Below are positions 49,080 to 62,600 of a stretch of 64,000 nucleotides of DNA, piece after piece. Position numbers and translations under genes: made by a program. The stretch comes from Melanocharis versteri (lineage: Eukaryota > Chordata > Aves > Passeriformes > Melanocharitidae). Positions within the stretch are counted from its first letter, which is position 1, and every line of letters starts with the position of its first letter. Below the pieces are notes generated by a model. That model saw only the letters and a program-made list of their open reading frames with translations, ran no database searches and was not told the DNA's origin. The stretch is from NCBI GenBank assembly GCA_013397845.1, contig VZTG01005436.1, forward strand, positions 1,483,638 to 1,547,637, in the 5' to 3' direction.

Positions 49080-49700
49080 CTTACACTGCTCATGCAGCGC
49101 ACTTTGCAGTCATCCCTCTTGCATAAATCTGTACGTTATAATTTTTGCGTTCCAATGGATCGGTTTGTGTGCTCCGTATCTGCAAATGAGCCAGATAATA
49201 CGAGCGTGAGAAGTGATTTGTGCTATCAGTGACATCAGGAGTTTTGCAGCTGTAGTTATTAACAGATTTTTTTTCATCTAGCAGCATTGACTAAAATCAA
49301 TCACTCTGATAACCAGGCATGGCACGAGCTGTCCGCCCTGTCATTTCAATCTGATTAATCACACATACACAGGCCTTTACCTTAAAGGAGCAATTGTTCA
49401 CATTTAATCACAAAGATACATTCAAGCATACCATCATAGATTACTAAATTTAAGTGCAATTTATGTCTTATAGTTTGGCAAATACGTTTATGATAATATG
49501 GTTTTGGCATATAGATGTATTGTTTCATTCATTTTACAAACATTAAAATCCAAGCTAATGTGTTGCACTTTGAATCATTTATCACATCAGATTTGCAGCT
49601 TTTGAAGCTTCCATTATACACATATCCTTATCTGCAGATTTATCCTAATAACCTAGGTACAAATAAGTTATTAGTTATTATGCCTTCTTCACACTGTGCT
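49080..49700. other. Conserved-element-like block rich in homeodomain words
   Basis: From the CpG-containing start (CATGCAGCGCACTTTGCAG) to about 49.7 kb there are no repeats, and several TF-like words cluster: CTGATTAATCACAC, TTTAATCACAAAG, TGTCATTTCAATCTG, GATAACC and TTATCTGCAG. The combination of evenly distributed composition, isolated CpGs (for example GGATCGG, CTCCGTATC, ATACGAGCGTG, CACGAGCTGTCCGCC) and paired TAAT sites is what I would expect of a deeply conserved developmental enhancer. The 97-codon plus frame at 49515-49808 has no recognisable product. Confidence 0.35.
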
Positions 49701-52700
49701 CGCTTGACAGTAGGCATCTTCTCCATCATGGATGAAATGACTTTATTTTACCTAAACATCCTACATTCTATTAACTGGCCATTCTTTTGTTTCAATTTTC
49801 CTTTTTAACCTCAGAATAAACCACAGCTCTTCTGTTAAGAGTTATGCAAGACCTTTGATCTCTTTTGGGTTTTGCAGTGGTTTTTTATTTGTTTGTTTTC
49901 CTCTTTAAAAGGAAAGGCATACAAGAGAGTCCTTACACGAGTATAACATTCTGCAAGTAAAAGCAGGCCACTCCATGAAAACACACTGCTACGCCAAAAA
50001 AAAAGGTGGAATTTGAGATCTGTTAAACCAGTAACATATATGGCTCTGCCAGAAACACCCTCTATTCCATATACTTCTTGATACTTCTAAGCACACAAAA
50101 GCATTCAAGTGTCCTGGGGTCCACCACCACTAAGGAATGTAAGTAGGCATAGGTTTCACTTTCAGTCCACAAGCCAACAAAATATAAGAATACGCTGAAA
50201 ATTTCAGCATAAGCCTAAATGTTGTGCTGATAAAATTGCACAAAACCGTAATCTTTGGCTCTGTTGCTGAACTGAATTCATATGCAGCAGACAGGTTATT
50301 ACTTGCTATGCATATTAAGTAGGTGACTCCTTAAGCTTTTAGCTTCTTCAGAAGTATTAATTCACCAACATTTCAGAATTGGGTATATTTTCTGAAGGGC
50401 CAGATCCATACGTTAGGAATCAGTTTTTATCTACGGTTTCTAAACTAGAAAATACCTATGTTTTAAAATAAATACTTTTTCAATGACTGTTGTACTTAGA
50501 TCTATATATGAATTGACTGGATAACATTTTTTATGTTTTACATTTAAACAAATAATTTTTTAAATATTTTAATCAAAAAAGACAAAAACCCTATTAGTTA
50601 AAAGTATGACATGATGGGTATAAAGTGAACCTTCCTTTCAGTTGTAGCACACTGTGCAGGAGGCCCCCAACAGCGGGCTCCTGCTCTGACTGCTCCCCAA
50701 CTGTATTCTCAGGAAATGACAAGTTGAATAGGTTGACAAGCAACTAACCTCTTGAAGGAGGAGAGAAAGTATTCTTCTGCCAAAGAATTTTTAAAAGAAA
50801 AGCCAGAGTCTTGGAGGCAACCAGAGACTTGCTTATGTTTAAATAAATGGCAGAGACACAGATTCATGAACAGACTACAAGTCTCAAAACTCAAAACTGC
50901 ACAGTGCATTTATTTCCTCAGTCCTGAACTGGGATGAAGAAGAATATTGTTTTCCACCATGTCTCATGCACCAACAGCATACACATTATAAAGCATCCAG
51001 AGGTTCAATTGTCATTGTGTAATGCAATCAACAGGAGCCAGGCAGAAGATAACTGGGGTGTAATCACCACCAGAAGCTTTAATGTATGTGTCCCTTATAC
51101 AGAAAAGGCTGACTTTTTAAAACATTCTTCCTCATCACATCCTAGAATATTTTCCAGAGCAAGAACAGCTGTTAACCTTATTGTGCCCACTCAGTTTAGC
51201 AAAACTCTATCACCTTTGATGTTGTAATGCACCTTTATCAAGTAGAAAACAGGCAATGAACCACACAGCAACCCATACTTTATGCAGAGTGTTTTACAGG
51301 GATACACTACAGCAAGTAATTTTTGGATCTTTCTTAGGCTCTGGAAAAAGATTAAAGTGATGATTTTTGCGCATATACTCATATTCAAATTGGAAATCCA
51401 GAAAAATGCAACTTCACATCAGAACATTAGTCCATCTAGTACACAGTCCGTCTCCATAGCCGCTACAATTAAGGAATGTGAAAAATACCTGTCAGTAAAA
51501 AACGAGGATAGTATCTCACAAGTCACAGGATGTGTCCACACAATTATCTTCAATAGCTATTCATTAGCCAGTTCTCTCTTGTTTTTCTACACTTTTTAAA
51601 ATCAGTTTGTACTTTAGACCATCCAAAAATAGTAGAGATTCATTATGCAGTTTAAATTCTGTGGTACAGGGGAAAAAAGAAATGCTGTGGGTTAGGGGTT
51701 TTTTCTCCCCCTGTCCAAGCCTACCAGCTCATAAGCCCATGCTTATCCCCTCTGCAGAACTCATCTTTGTATTCACCTCTGCCAGAGTACTTCCCACGTA
51801 TGCACCTCTGGTGTGCTTAAAAGTTCCAGTCTGTTCAGCCTGCCCTGGTAGACAAAGTCATTTAAGTACGCTGACTTCATTTTTTTCTGAAGACCATTTG
51901 GTAAAGAATTTGACAAATAGTCTGAAATTCAAAGCAAATTATATTTTAAATTTGAAGACCTGGTAACTATTTCCTACTATACCATATTTGATTAACTTGA
52001 TTTTTTTTTTTTTTGGTACTATACTGCAGAAGCCTTCTGGAAGAACTCTTTCAAACATCTGGAATTTACCATCTCACCTTCCTGGTTTACTGAATAATCT
52101 GTTATTAATTAAAAAATGCTAACCATATACCAAATTCATCTATTTGATGAGAAGGAATTTCAGCCTTGTTTTCTTTTGCCTTTTAAAAATGTTTTTAGCG
52201 CTCAGGTTTTTCCATATTCTCTCCAACATTTTTGTATTGTTGATACAATATTGCACTGAGCATTTTAAATGCAATCCTTTTTGCTGATTTAGAAAGGCAT
52301 ACTAACAGGTTTTCTCTTATTTATTCTCATTCCTTATGTTTTATACTGTATCTATAGATAAACTTTTCACCCTGTAATTAGAAAACTGACTTGCTCTGAC
52401 TGATGAAAAAAAGAAAACAATACAGGGCATGATATCTTTCCCTCTGCCTGCTTGAGACCTCACAGCTGGTCAGGAGTCTCTAGTCTCTTAAGTTAGGGTG
52501 TCCATCTGCAAAAATAAGTAAATAAATAAATATACTCACAGTGTAGAGTAAAAATGAGTGGCTAATTCTTCTCACAACACAAAGTAATTTTTGAATGTAG
52601 TAATGCATTTTTAGCCTCTTGAAAAGAAACACTTGCTTTTACTATACAAATTTGGTTCAAAGAGTTGAATGCCACAAAACATCACAAAAGCCACGTATTG

Positions 52701-53635
52701 CACTGGGCCTTTCCTTTTCTTCCCGTACCATCATGAGTATCCTTCAAGAGAGGAACCAAGTAGATATCCATTAACAGGGTAGGAAGAATTTCTCTCAACT
52801 GACAGATTACTCTGTTGTCATATACTCTTCCCAATGTGCCCAAAGTCAGAGTTTTATCTTATCTGTAACTGTTGTATCTATTTTTAACTCACTGCCTAAT
52901 TGGACGTACACTTCGTAAATAAGGAGAGCTGTATTTATCAGAACTGGATATGATACATTTATATTGTGTAAGTCATTAATTGAGTCATTAAATACAGTCT
53001 ATTGCTACAATCCTAACCCAGTTTAATGCAGACCACATAGACAACATGCATTTCTAAGAGGATAAAAATGTTTTTTTCCTATTTAACATAAATCAGGAAG
53101 TCAATATTGTATCCATCTTCTAAAAAAAAATCCTAGCGGAGGAGATGTCTAATTTTTTTTTTTTCAAATATACTGATTTTCTCTAGAGTCTGTTAAAGAT
53201 TTGTCACAAAAAAAAAAAAACCAATAAAGAAAGAAGATGATGCGCTGAACTCTCTCATCCTGCCCTCATGTGCCAAGCCCCTAGACACAAAGACATTAGA
53301 AAGGAAAGTTCTTACTGATTGAATACAATGGCTAGATGGAGAAAAAAATTAAAATAGAATAGAAAAATATTCTCAGAATCTGTAATCAATATTAATAATT
53401 GGGGCAAAGGGAAAAAAATCATATCCAAACCAGTATTTTAAAAGAAGGTCACTAAGATAATTTTTGTGCATATTGTATCATTAACTGATATAAATATACA
53501 CCAAGAAAACCTTTACTAATAATAAAGTAAAAAGTATTTTTAAAAAGTTCTAACTGCTTTGAACTGCCAAGTGAGAGGTCAATGGTGAGATAGGTCTGAA
53601 AGAACATGTATAAACTTTTCATTTTTTCTTTCTTT
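49701..53635. other. AT-rich unique sequence, simple repeats, no gene seen
   Basis: Open frames reach 119 codons (51607-51966 plus), with no domain. Simple tracts include a long T-run at 52002-52016, (AAAT)n at 52511-52533, a T12 run at about 53153-53164 and an A13 run at 53208-53220. A short segment near 51425-51465 (AGTCCATCTAGTACACAGTC) faintly resembles an old amniote interspersed repeat. Confidence 0.5.
52511..52533. repeat. (AAAT)n simple repeat
   Basis: AAATAAGTAAATAAATAAAT, about five units with one substitution. Confidence 0.8.
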
Positions 53636-53639
53636 TTAA

Positions 53640-53840
53640 TATGTTTGTAATTACGGCATAACCTAAATTCAACTTCAATAACGTAACTGAAATCAAGATA
53701 TTGCTATATATCAAGAGCTGAGCAGGCCTTTCCTTTTAGTTACGTAGCAGTGAGAGGGTCATTATTGACATTTTTGTCACGTTGCTGTGTTAAGTCCCAG
53801 CTTGTGCTGCATTAATACACAGAAATTCAGCTGCATTACT
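53640..53840. other. Constrained-looking non-coding block
   Basis: About 200 bp with no repeats, isolated CpGs (ATTACGGC, AATAACGTAAC, AGTTACGTAGC, TGTCACGTTG) and compact words such as GGTCATTATTGACA and CTGCATTAATAC. The palindromic TTACGTAG and CACGTT cores resemble bZIP or bHLH sites. Regulatory role is inference only. Confidence 0.25.
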
Positions 53841-56800
53841 CTCCTCTCTTTACCCTACCTACAATTTTAGTTTTTGCTCTCTTCCTCTCTGTCTCTTCCT
53901 TCCAGTCTTTCATCATATGTGAGAATTATATGTTTTTCCTCTGCTTGTTGACAGGTAAAAAGAGGCTATAATGTCTGCACACTCCCTGATCCTGAACAAA
54001 AATCAGCAAAACTGCAATCAACATCCAGACAAGGTCCTCTAATTTCAGTCTGAATATAAGAAGGATAATTTAAATCACAACACTGCTAATGCTGAAGTTA
54101 AAAACAAACAACACACGTCTCAGAAAAAAAAAAAGAAATTCTAAACCCAAAAAAGCCCAGAACTTCTTATGAAATGAGAGAATCAGAGGTGATTTATGCT
54201 TTACGCCTAATTCTAATTTTTATAGAATAGATTGAAGATAGGACACATCAACCATATTAATATTCAAGCCTATTCCTTTAAGTATCACGCAGTCACTAAT
54301 CAGAGCTGAAGGGGACTGAGCTTTTCTCACAGTATTCATTCTCATTTTTTAAATGACTTAATTTTGTACTATTTTATATTCAAAACACTTTTCTTTATCT
54401 GGCATGTAACCCCTACAGTTCAAGTAGTTAAACAAACAGCACCTAATTTGATATTCAGTAAAATTAATTTCAATAGAGAAGCTGATGAAAAAGAGAAAGG
54501 TTTTAGTATTTTATAGGTATTTCTAAAGCTTGTCTCTCCAGAATTAAATCTTCACAGCAGTCACTTCAAAAACAAAATTCAGGGGTTTTGAGGCATTTCT
54601 TACATATGCAGGAGAATATACTTAAAAAACACTTTGTTGTGCTATTGACATATAAGCATATCTTAAAGAAACTAAACCATCAGTTAGTGAAAAGCAAAGA
54701 TTTCATCAGAGAATTACAGAGCAATTGTGGTACCTGAGGCCAAATGATGCTCCTGTCCCCACAACATTCACACATGGGTTCTATATGCTGGCAACATTTG
54801 CTTCACAGAGTTATCAGCTGTCACCCATCTGATACTATCAGCTAAGCTTTTCCTTTTACAATAGGCCTACTGAAGCTGCATCTACTGGTTTTTTTTAAAT
54901 CACTGCCATTTACTGATTCCCTGTATTTTAGTCATTTCGTTGGGGGGTTTTTTGGATTTCTGATAATAAGATTCAGCTCATCGTGTCACACTTGAATTGC
55001 CCAAGATAACCTTTGCTTTCCCAGGCTAACATTGGTCACAAACCAGAATTACGAGAATGCAAAGGGAGATTTTTTCTAAGTCCCCCTCAAACATCTGGAC
55101 TAACAGGATTTTTACATTTGAAAATCATGTAGAAATTTAAGGCATCTAAGAAGGGAGACAAAACTTATTCTACCAACACAGAAAGAGACAATATTAATAT
55201 CCTAGCTATTTTTACCATTCAAAAAGCAATTATTTAGTCCCTCATGTGTACTGGGCCCAGCTTAAAGACACATCTTCCCATCAGTTTCAGACAGCTTTTC
55301 ACAGAGTTCCCAGGAGTGGTTAGAGTTCCGCCCTCTGCCTCAACCCCAGCAGCACTCTGAAAATGTGGTTGCGAATGTGTGCAAGAGAGAGCTTAGTCAT
55401 CAGCACTTGTTTTGGTCACTCAGGTGGCTGATCCATGCCCTGCTGTATTCAAAACAGCGTGAGGGCACAGAATGAGAGAAGACTGGGCTGGTGCTACCAG
55501 AGGACAGAGCCTCTGACGGTGGAGATGGCCATGACAGCAGTTCAGAACGAACCTTTCCCCACTCCAGAAGTGCCTAAGCAAAATCCTTCTGTCCATCCAG
55601 TTCAGAAAAAGGAGCATAAACTCATCATACTGAACCAGCAGAAGACTGATGGAAGTAGATTTACAGGCAATTAATACATACAGCACTCACACTAAGATCA
55701 CTAAGAGACCCTCAGAGCAGGTACTGACACACACAGAAGGAGAACGGTCAGCTTGTCTCTGAATTGCCCTTTCAGACATATTAAAATCTAATTGAATGCA
55801 TCAGTCCCACCACATCATATTCACTTCTGGTTCCACTTGCACAAAAAGACAAGGAGTCTTTTTGGCAGGAGACTCTCCCTCCCAGCTTTTCCACATTGCT
55901 TTTCAAATCACAAAAGGTTTCACCACGGTAAAAGGAAATGGGCAGTGAGATCCTTCCAAACCTGGACAAGACAAACAGACCCTTCTAGAACTTCCTAATT
56001 TCCCAGTATGATCTACAACACTGGCATTTTTATATCAGCCTCTGACATATACATCTTCTCCCTTGAAACCCACACATTTCACCCGCCTTCTCTCTCTTTT
56101 TGCTGTGTCTGCTTGGCCAGAGAGCACAGAATTCCATGGAGCTCCTTACACCGTAGGAGGACAGCAGCAACCACTGAACGTATTGCAGAGGTTAAATGAA
56201 ACTTGAATAAAACTTTTCTCTGTGAGCTTTTAAAGTTAGAATTCAGGAGGGAGGAAACAGTGATATGAATAAGAACAATTATTGTTTTTTGAGCATGTCT
56301 TCTACCATATTTCCACCTTAGAGTAATCCAATCACTGTTCTACTTTTCACTGAAGATACATAAATCTCACGTTCCCATTCTCTGATCAAAGGTGTGTGCC
56401 TGTATGGACACACTAGCTGTACTCACTTTGTCTCTTGAATTTGGACACTGGTACCTCCCCCTTCGAAAGCATGCGGTCAGTACTATGTAGAGCCTTTCTC
56501 AACAGCAATGGCAATAAATCAAGGGAGAAAGAGACTTTCCAGTAGCCCATACTGATGCCCAACTTCAGTGCATTCCTTTGATTCCACCCACAAAAACAAA
56601 CCAAAATGTCCATCCACGCTTTGTTTCTTCCACAGCGACACCTCCTCTTCTGTGGAGCAAACCTTGCTTTGTTAAGAAACAGCATCTTCAACCCCGAGAT
56701 CCTCATGCCTTTGCTGTACCAACATTGTCTCCTCACAAACGAGAAGTGTCTCCCTTTGAGTCCCTTTTTCCATGTTGGTTTATTTTTTATTGAATTGCCA

Positions 56801-57630
56801 GCTCAGTCACAGAGAAGCAACTTTGTGTACAGGTGTAGCAAGAAAATCACTCCAGTGGCAGTGTTCTCTCCATATGCATACCAGTGGAGTTTATGTTATG
56901 CTCATAAAAATTGTTGGAGCTTTCTTGTATACTTTCCACAGAATCTGGGAAAAGTTACACATCATTTAATACCATAACAGAAAAAGGGATCCCCCAAAAA
57001 CTCCTCCTTAACCTATTTTACCATTTGACTGCTCTCATACTGATGCTGCTTTATATTTATCAAGGTGGTCTAACCTTGTCTGTGCCACTGGGCTGGTGCC
57101 AGACACCTCAACAAGCCACACACAGAGGCACACCACAGCAACCTCCCCTCAAGTGCATGCTGCACTGAGTAGCAGGGATCAGCGCCCAAATATGTGTAAG
57201 AGTACTGAGAATCATGTGACAGCTGTTAGATTTCGGAAAGTTTAGGTGACGACACATCCCACCCACCTTCCTCACCTGTGTGAGACCAGAGCAGTGAAGC
57301 GAGGCTGGCTGGTTAGACCATATTGACAAGATAAATGCATGCCCTTGAAAAAGCCCCGGTCCTATTGACGTCAAAAAGCAATGGATTGGGTCCCCTGTCA
57401 GACACAGAAAGCAGACATCTGCTTCACTGCAAATGCAAAGAGGAATTCATTAAGTCAAGCATAGTCTTATTCCAAACCAAACACTATTAACATTTGAAGT
57501 GCTTAAAATTTTTAACTGATGTAAAGTCTCTTCGATTCTCCTCTTGGTTTCCTGTGTTAAATAATGATAAATGTTCAAATCAAGAATTTTATTATTTCTT
57601 ATTCATTTACTGTTAAATTTTTCTGAGGCT
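53841..57630. other. Unique sequence with unassigned open frames
   Basis: A plus-strand frame at 55435-55674 ends in a fairly protein-like segment (EPFPTPEVPKQNPSVHPVQ, then KKEHKLIILNQQKTDG) and is mirrored by an 88-codon minus frame. I see no donor, and the upstream half is not protein-like. Other frames at 56413-56977 overlap on both strands and are not recognisable. Confidence 0.45.
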
Positions 57631-57649
57631 TTTTGATACTTTCCCTGTG

Positions 57650-57900
57650 CTGCCCCCCTCCTCATTCTATGCATTTCTCCCCCCTGCTGTGTGCATCTGC
57701 TGTGTCTCTCTCTCACTTGCTCTCTCCCTGCTGTGTACATCCACTATTTCTCCCCACCACTCCTCTGTGTATGTTTGCCATCTATCTCTCTCCCCCTCCT
57801 GCTGAGAGTATTCACTGCCTCTCCCCCTCCCCCTGGTACGTGCAGCCATCCTGCATCTTCCTCTGCCGCTGCAGTGCACATGAGCCTTTTCTCAGCAACT
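57650..57900. repeat. Degenerate CT-rich minisatellite
   Basis: A unit of roughly CTGCTGTGTACATC plus a pyrimidine tract (TCTCTCTCC type) recurs with starts near 57684, 57728, 57762, 57799 and 57833, so the spacing is 34-44 bp. Copies are strongly diverged. Pyrimidine richness continues with no clear period to about 58.1 kb. The strand bias keeps a 193-codon plus frame (57633-58214) open, along with others on both strands, which is why these long frames should not be read as genes. Confidence 0.6.
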
Positions 57901-58129
57901 CCTACTGCCATTCATACACACCTTCCTCTGCCTGCCTTTTCTCATGCCCCCTCCTCTATTTTTCATCCCCTCCTTCATGCACCCCTTATCTCTGCTCATC
58001 TTTATACTACTCTCCCTTCCATCTTTTTGATATTCTGGTTCCTTCTGCCTCCTTATCTGCACCACTCTTCTCTCAGACTCCCTTTTGTACCATTTCTCTC
58101 CAGTTCTCTCTGATCTGTTCTCACAAATT

Positions 58130-59330
58130 GATTCTACAGGAAAAATCTTCTTGTTTGCAGAGGTGTGCAAGCCCGCATTGCAAACCATTCAGTGCTTTGT
58201 CAAATCTGAGGTAGTCAGCTTAATTTGCAGAAGAGTCCTTGCTTCCTGCCATCATGCACACAGGGTAAAGTCTCCCAAAACACTTTCCTGTGCTTTTTTT
58301 TCCTCATATGACTGCACTGCAGGGTTCATTTTCATATAATGCCAAGTATTCAAGATATGCCTTTGCATACCTGCAAGGTTCTTATTGGCAAAAGAAAAGG
58401 ATCTGTTATGACACTAATCCTAACTGTTGCAGTTTAGGTCACAAAAAACTAAACACGTGCTTTAACTGGTGTAAAATAGCTGGGCAGAATTAAATTCAAA
58501 TGCATCCTATGATTTCCCATCTCCCTTTCCAACTGAGGTATAACAGTGACTTAGTCATTCAGTGAACAACTAATTGACTCAACTCTCTTCCTTCTCAGGA
58601 GCAAATTTCATCAACTTGCTCTCATTTTCAGTGTCCAAGTAAGTCACTTGAAAAATTTAAGACTGATCCAAAACTCATCCTCCAGGAACTCCAACAGTGA
58701 CACTTACACAACCCTGTACATTTCTCATTTAGCTAATCACTTATATTACTCATGCAGATCCCTAGTTTTCCACTTTTGACTATTAATATCTAGATATTAA
58801 TTACCAGATACCCAGTACAGTCAGATGACATAAACCAAACCTCCTTAGTCTAGAAATTCATTAACTTTAGCAAAGATAACCTCTCTGCCTGGCACAATGC
58901 ACTCTCAGTATATCCCTCTGGCATTTATTCCACTTTGCATTATTTTCAAGCTTTAATAATTATATTTTCTGTAAAATATGTCCTATTGTCTTACTAAGGC
59001 CTTGTTTGGATTTTTCTTCTTAGAACATACATCATAGATTTTCTATATGCTCAAATCTACCTATTTTATTGGTCCTACAATAACGTACTACTTCTTTTCC
59101 AAAGTCAAAGATGGAAATAATGCAATGTTTGGGGGAAAAAGTAAATAATTTTCATTTTGCTTCTGCTTTCGCATATATGTCTGATCTGCTGACTTCCACT
59201 TATTTAAGTGGAAGCCTAGTCCAGTCACACCTCCTTTGTCACTTTTGTTCATCGTTGTCACTTCCACAGTTACCTATTTTGTTTGGGAGAAAAGTCCTAG
59301 GCAGCTTGCTAACTGTCCGAGGCTTTGTCT
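58130..59330. other. AT-rich unique sequence, no gene seen
   Basis: No recognisable exon or repeat; TC-rich near the start where it leaves the minisatellite. Confidence 0.55.
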
Positions 59331-59640
59331 AGTGCATCTCCCTCTCCCATCCCCTGCAGGTGGTTCCCTCTGGGAGCTAGAGGGGCTCCATGGCACGAGC
59401 AGGGTTACTGGGGCTCCTGAGCGCTTGGTGCTTGCAGCCCCTGAAATATGACAGCTTTATCTCACAGGCAAGGAAGGTGCTCTTGGTTGTGTTACTCCCA
59501 TGTGTCTGTGGTATGTCAAACCTAGAAGCACCGAAAAAACACTGTCAGAGGCTGGCATTTGAGAAAGCAGACATTCATGATTCTGGCATCCACACATCTA
59601 AGTCTTGCTCAGGTTTTCTAGATGATCAGCTGCTTTAAAA
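59331..59640 (+). other. GC-richer patch with a leader-like open frame
   Basis: The frame at 59390-59638 starts from an ATG in a good context (CTCCATGGC) and begins MARAGLLGLLSAWCLQPL, which resembles a signal peptide, followed by a second hydrophobic stretch VLLVVLLPCVCG. After that it turns hydrophilic and ends without a recognisable domain. No promoter or splice support; probably chance. Confidence 0.12.
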
Positions 59641-62600
59641 CAAATGCTTTCACCTGTCAGTTCTGATCCTGAACTTGACTAAATAGCTTCTGCTCTGATT
59701 TTTGTCAAAGTCTTTTATAATTGTGGGATTTTACCAGACAAATTGGAAATACTTCCGCAGCGACTGACAAATTTTATTCAACTGTGAGTTGAAAAGACTT
59801 TCAGTAAAATATTCCCTGGTATCAAATTCAATTTACTTTCATCACAGAGGTCACTGCTAATCTCCTTTTTTTAAAGGAAAAAAGAAATTAAGCAGAACTT
59901 CATATTCAAATGCATAAACACACCTGCTTTACATTTTTTATTAAATAAGTAAGTCTAGCTTTAAGAGTGACTTAACATCATTGTAGCAAGAGGAAATTTT
60001 GGCAGTTGCACAGAAAAAACGGATGAAGTATTTAGTGCTTCTAATATGACCTGGGCTTGAGAAGTAGGCTCAGTTGGTGAATACTTCTGTGAAAGTGATC
60101 AACACAAAAATGGATAACATTGCCTCTGACATTTTTATCACACAGTTTGAGTGTTGACACTCCAAAGAGATAATAAGAACTGTCCAAAAGATCAAAGTTC
60201 CTGTCGCAGGCTTTCTGTACTTTCAAGGAGATGATGGCACATCCATTTATACATGTTTCAATATTTGGAAATGTTCCTTTTCTTTCTTTATCCAGAGAAG
60301 TTTAAGACTCATCTACATGACATTGTGCTAATGAATAGATTCTACAGAGAATGACAAAATAGGCAGGTCCATATCTATACATAAAAGCTTGAAAGGAAAA
60401 CTAGGATATTTCTAATGAAAAGCACCTTAGAAACATGAAAGAACAGTGGGAAAATATTATGGATATTCTTTTCCACATAAAAATACCTGCAATATTTTTG
60501 TTACCTTACTAAAGTAAAAAGCTCCATCTGTATTTTAAAGAATAAGTTGCCACCATATCCCAACTGGACTAAAAGTAATTTTATCTTGGTCATCTAAAAA
60601 CAGGTCAAACCAGTTTGAATTTCCTGTTTCTTTTGCCAAACAAACGCTCTTCATTTGAGAATAAATTTCCATGCCCTGATGGAATAAGCAGCTCACAGGA
60701 GAGTGATCTAACAAAAATGACTGAGGCTCAGGATATGAATGTAAAACTGATTGCTTGACCTGCTCTGTAACACAGCTCGTATCATGCATATGCACCTGAG
60801 AAACTATTATGATTTGCACATCTTCTGTCTGAATGACTGCCATCCTATCTGTAATAACTTTACCAGTTAAATCACCATCTGTTTCACAGGCTTTCTAATG
60901 TTTATATCTCCCTTTTCTGTCCTAAGAAAAGAACAAATTTGTTTTCCTGTACTGCATGAGAAGAAATATCCCTTGCACTCAGCTGGGGAGCTAAGCTAAC
61001 ATATCTTAACTATCTCTATCAAACCAAGGCATAGATTTTAGCATTCAAATGAACCAGAATGAAATCCATGATCTGCTACCCCTATAGAGAGCAAGATAGA
61101 ACAAGAAACACATTACATGCTTTCCTTTGTCCTTCCATCCCATCTGGCAAACTTGCTTAAATGCTAATGTACTGGTGATGATGAACATACGAAAAACCAG
61201 AACCCTGACATGTACCAATACAAATTATACAGCATTTACAAGGATCCCAAATAGATCCCAGGTCAATATAACCAGAGGAAATTTGGATACTCTCAGATAA
61301 GTCATAAACTTTGGAAACTATGGGATCTGTTCTTCCCTGAATTATTAAGTGGAGGTTAAACAGCTTCCATACTGCTACTCAATTCTTCATTATTAAAAAA
61401 GCCCAAACAATACAGCAAACCAGACATACTCCCAAACTCAATCAAATACCAAACAAAACCAAAACCAAAAAAAAATCTAAACCCCAACAAAGCTACGTTT
61501 GACCCAGCCTTGTCTGCAAAGCTGAAGGAAATAGGTAACGTGCCCTCCACCATCAGGGACGTTCACAATCACATTTCTTACATTTTTACTACGCAATAAT
61601 GAATGCAGACAATGCTGGTACCTGCTATACATAGCTCAGAGATTATAACTGTGCAAGTCAGAGACTTACAGAAGTCTGGCAAGAGGGGGCTCTAAGGGAA
61701 CCTTTACAAAAGATGTATCAATATGGATTCGCAGAAGCATTCCGAAACAGTGAGAATTGCTATTCACCTCTCAGGACGCCAGATTAAAAAGTCAGAGTAG
61801 AGATCATAGTGACTCTATATAAAATCTTTCACAATGGACAAGATTAGGATTAATTGGTTTGCCTCCCTTTATGCCTCTCCTGGGCATCGACAGGATCTTT
61901 TGGATTTTGTTAATGCCGAAAAAAAGTGTTAATTAAAATAACAAATACACATTAGAGAACAACAACTCACAAAAGGAGCTTCTGCTATGCTTCTCTATTA
62001 TTCAATTTTACTGACACAAAGAAAAATTACCTTCCACTAGTTGTTTGTCATAGTCTGCTCCCCTTCCTCCCCATACAAGCAGTTCAGAGATTTAGCAATA
62101 TGGTGCCATCTATCAAAAAGCACAGAGGCAAAACGGTTTTGAAACCATTTTCCTAATGCACATAACATGCTTAGTGATCCCCTCCCTCCCTCTATTTCCC
62201 ACACATGCTTCTTATGTTGGTGAGGTTTAAAAATTGCTGGGAACTGCCCCCATATCCAGGATGGATAAAATTTTCAAATAAAACATCAGCTGAGCAACAA
62301 GTCCTTCCTCTCCACACAACAGTTCTACCCTCTTCAAACTGATAAAGAGCCTTCAGAGCACTCAGCTGACAACTTAGAGATGTAAGCTTAACACTCATTT
62401 GCTGTAACAGTGAACTATGCTGGCAGAAAAGAAAACAGCCCGGGGATCCCCTTGCCTGACCCCAAGCAACAAGGGGCAAAACCACAGAACGGCACAGCAA
62501 ACACAAGGAGGAGCCCCAGAAGCTCACATGGTCCTTATCTTGCCCTGAGGCACGGTTACTTACACCTGCCCTTTCCCCAGCCAAAAGCAACCCAGCCTTT

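Noticed and set aside
51420..51470. Faint match to an old amniote repeat (CCATCTAGTACACAGTC)
   Set aside because: The similarity covers too few bases to name a family without alignment.
57633..58214. 193-codon plus-strand frame, the longest in the window
   Set aside because: It lies in a pyrimidine-rich degenerate repeat, and other frames on both strands are open over the same bases, so openness reflects strand composition.
59390..59638. Signal-peptide-like start MARAGLLGLLSAWC
   Set aside because: A single hydrophobic start in a GC-rich patch with no domain, promoter or exon signals is expected by chance in 64 kb.
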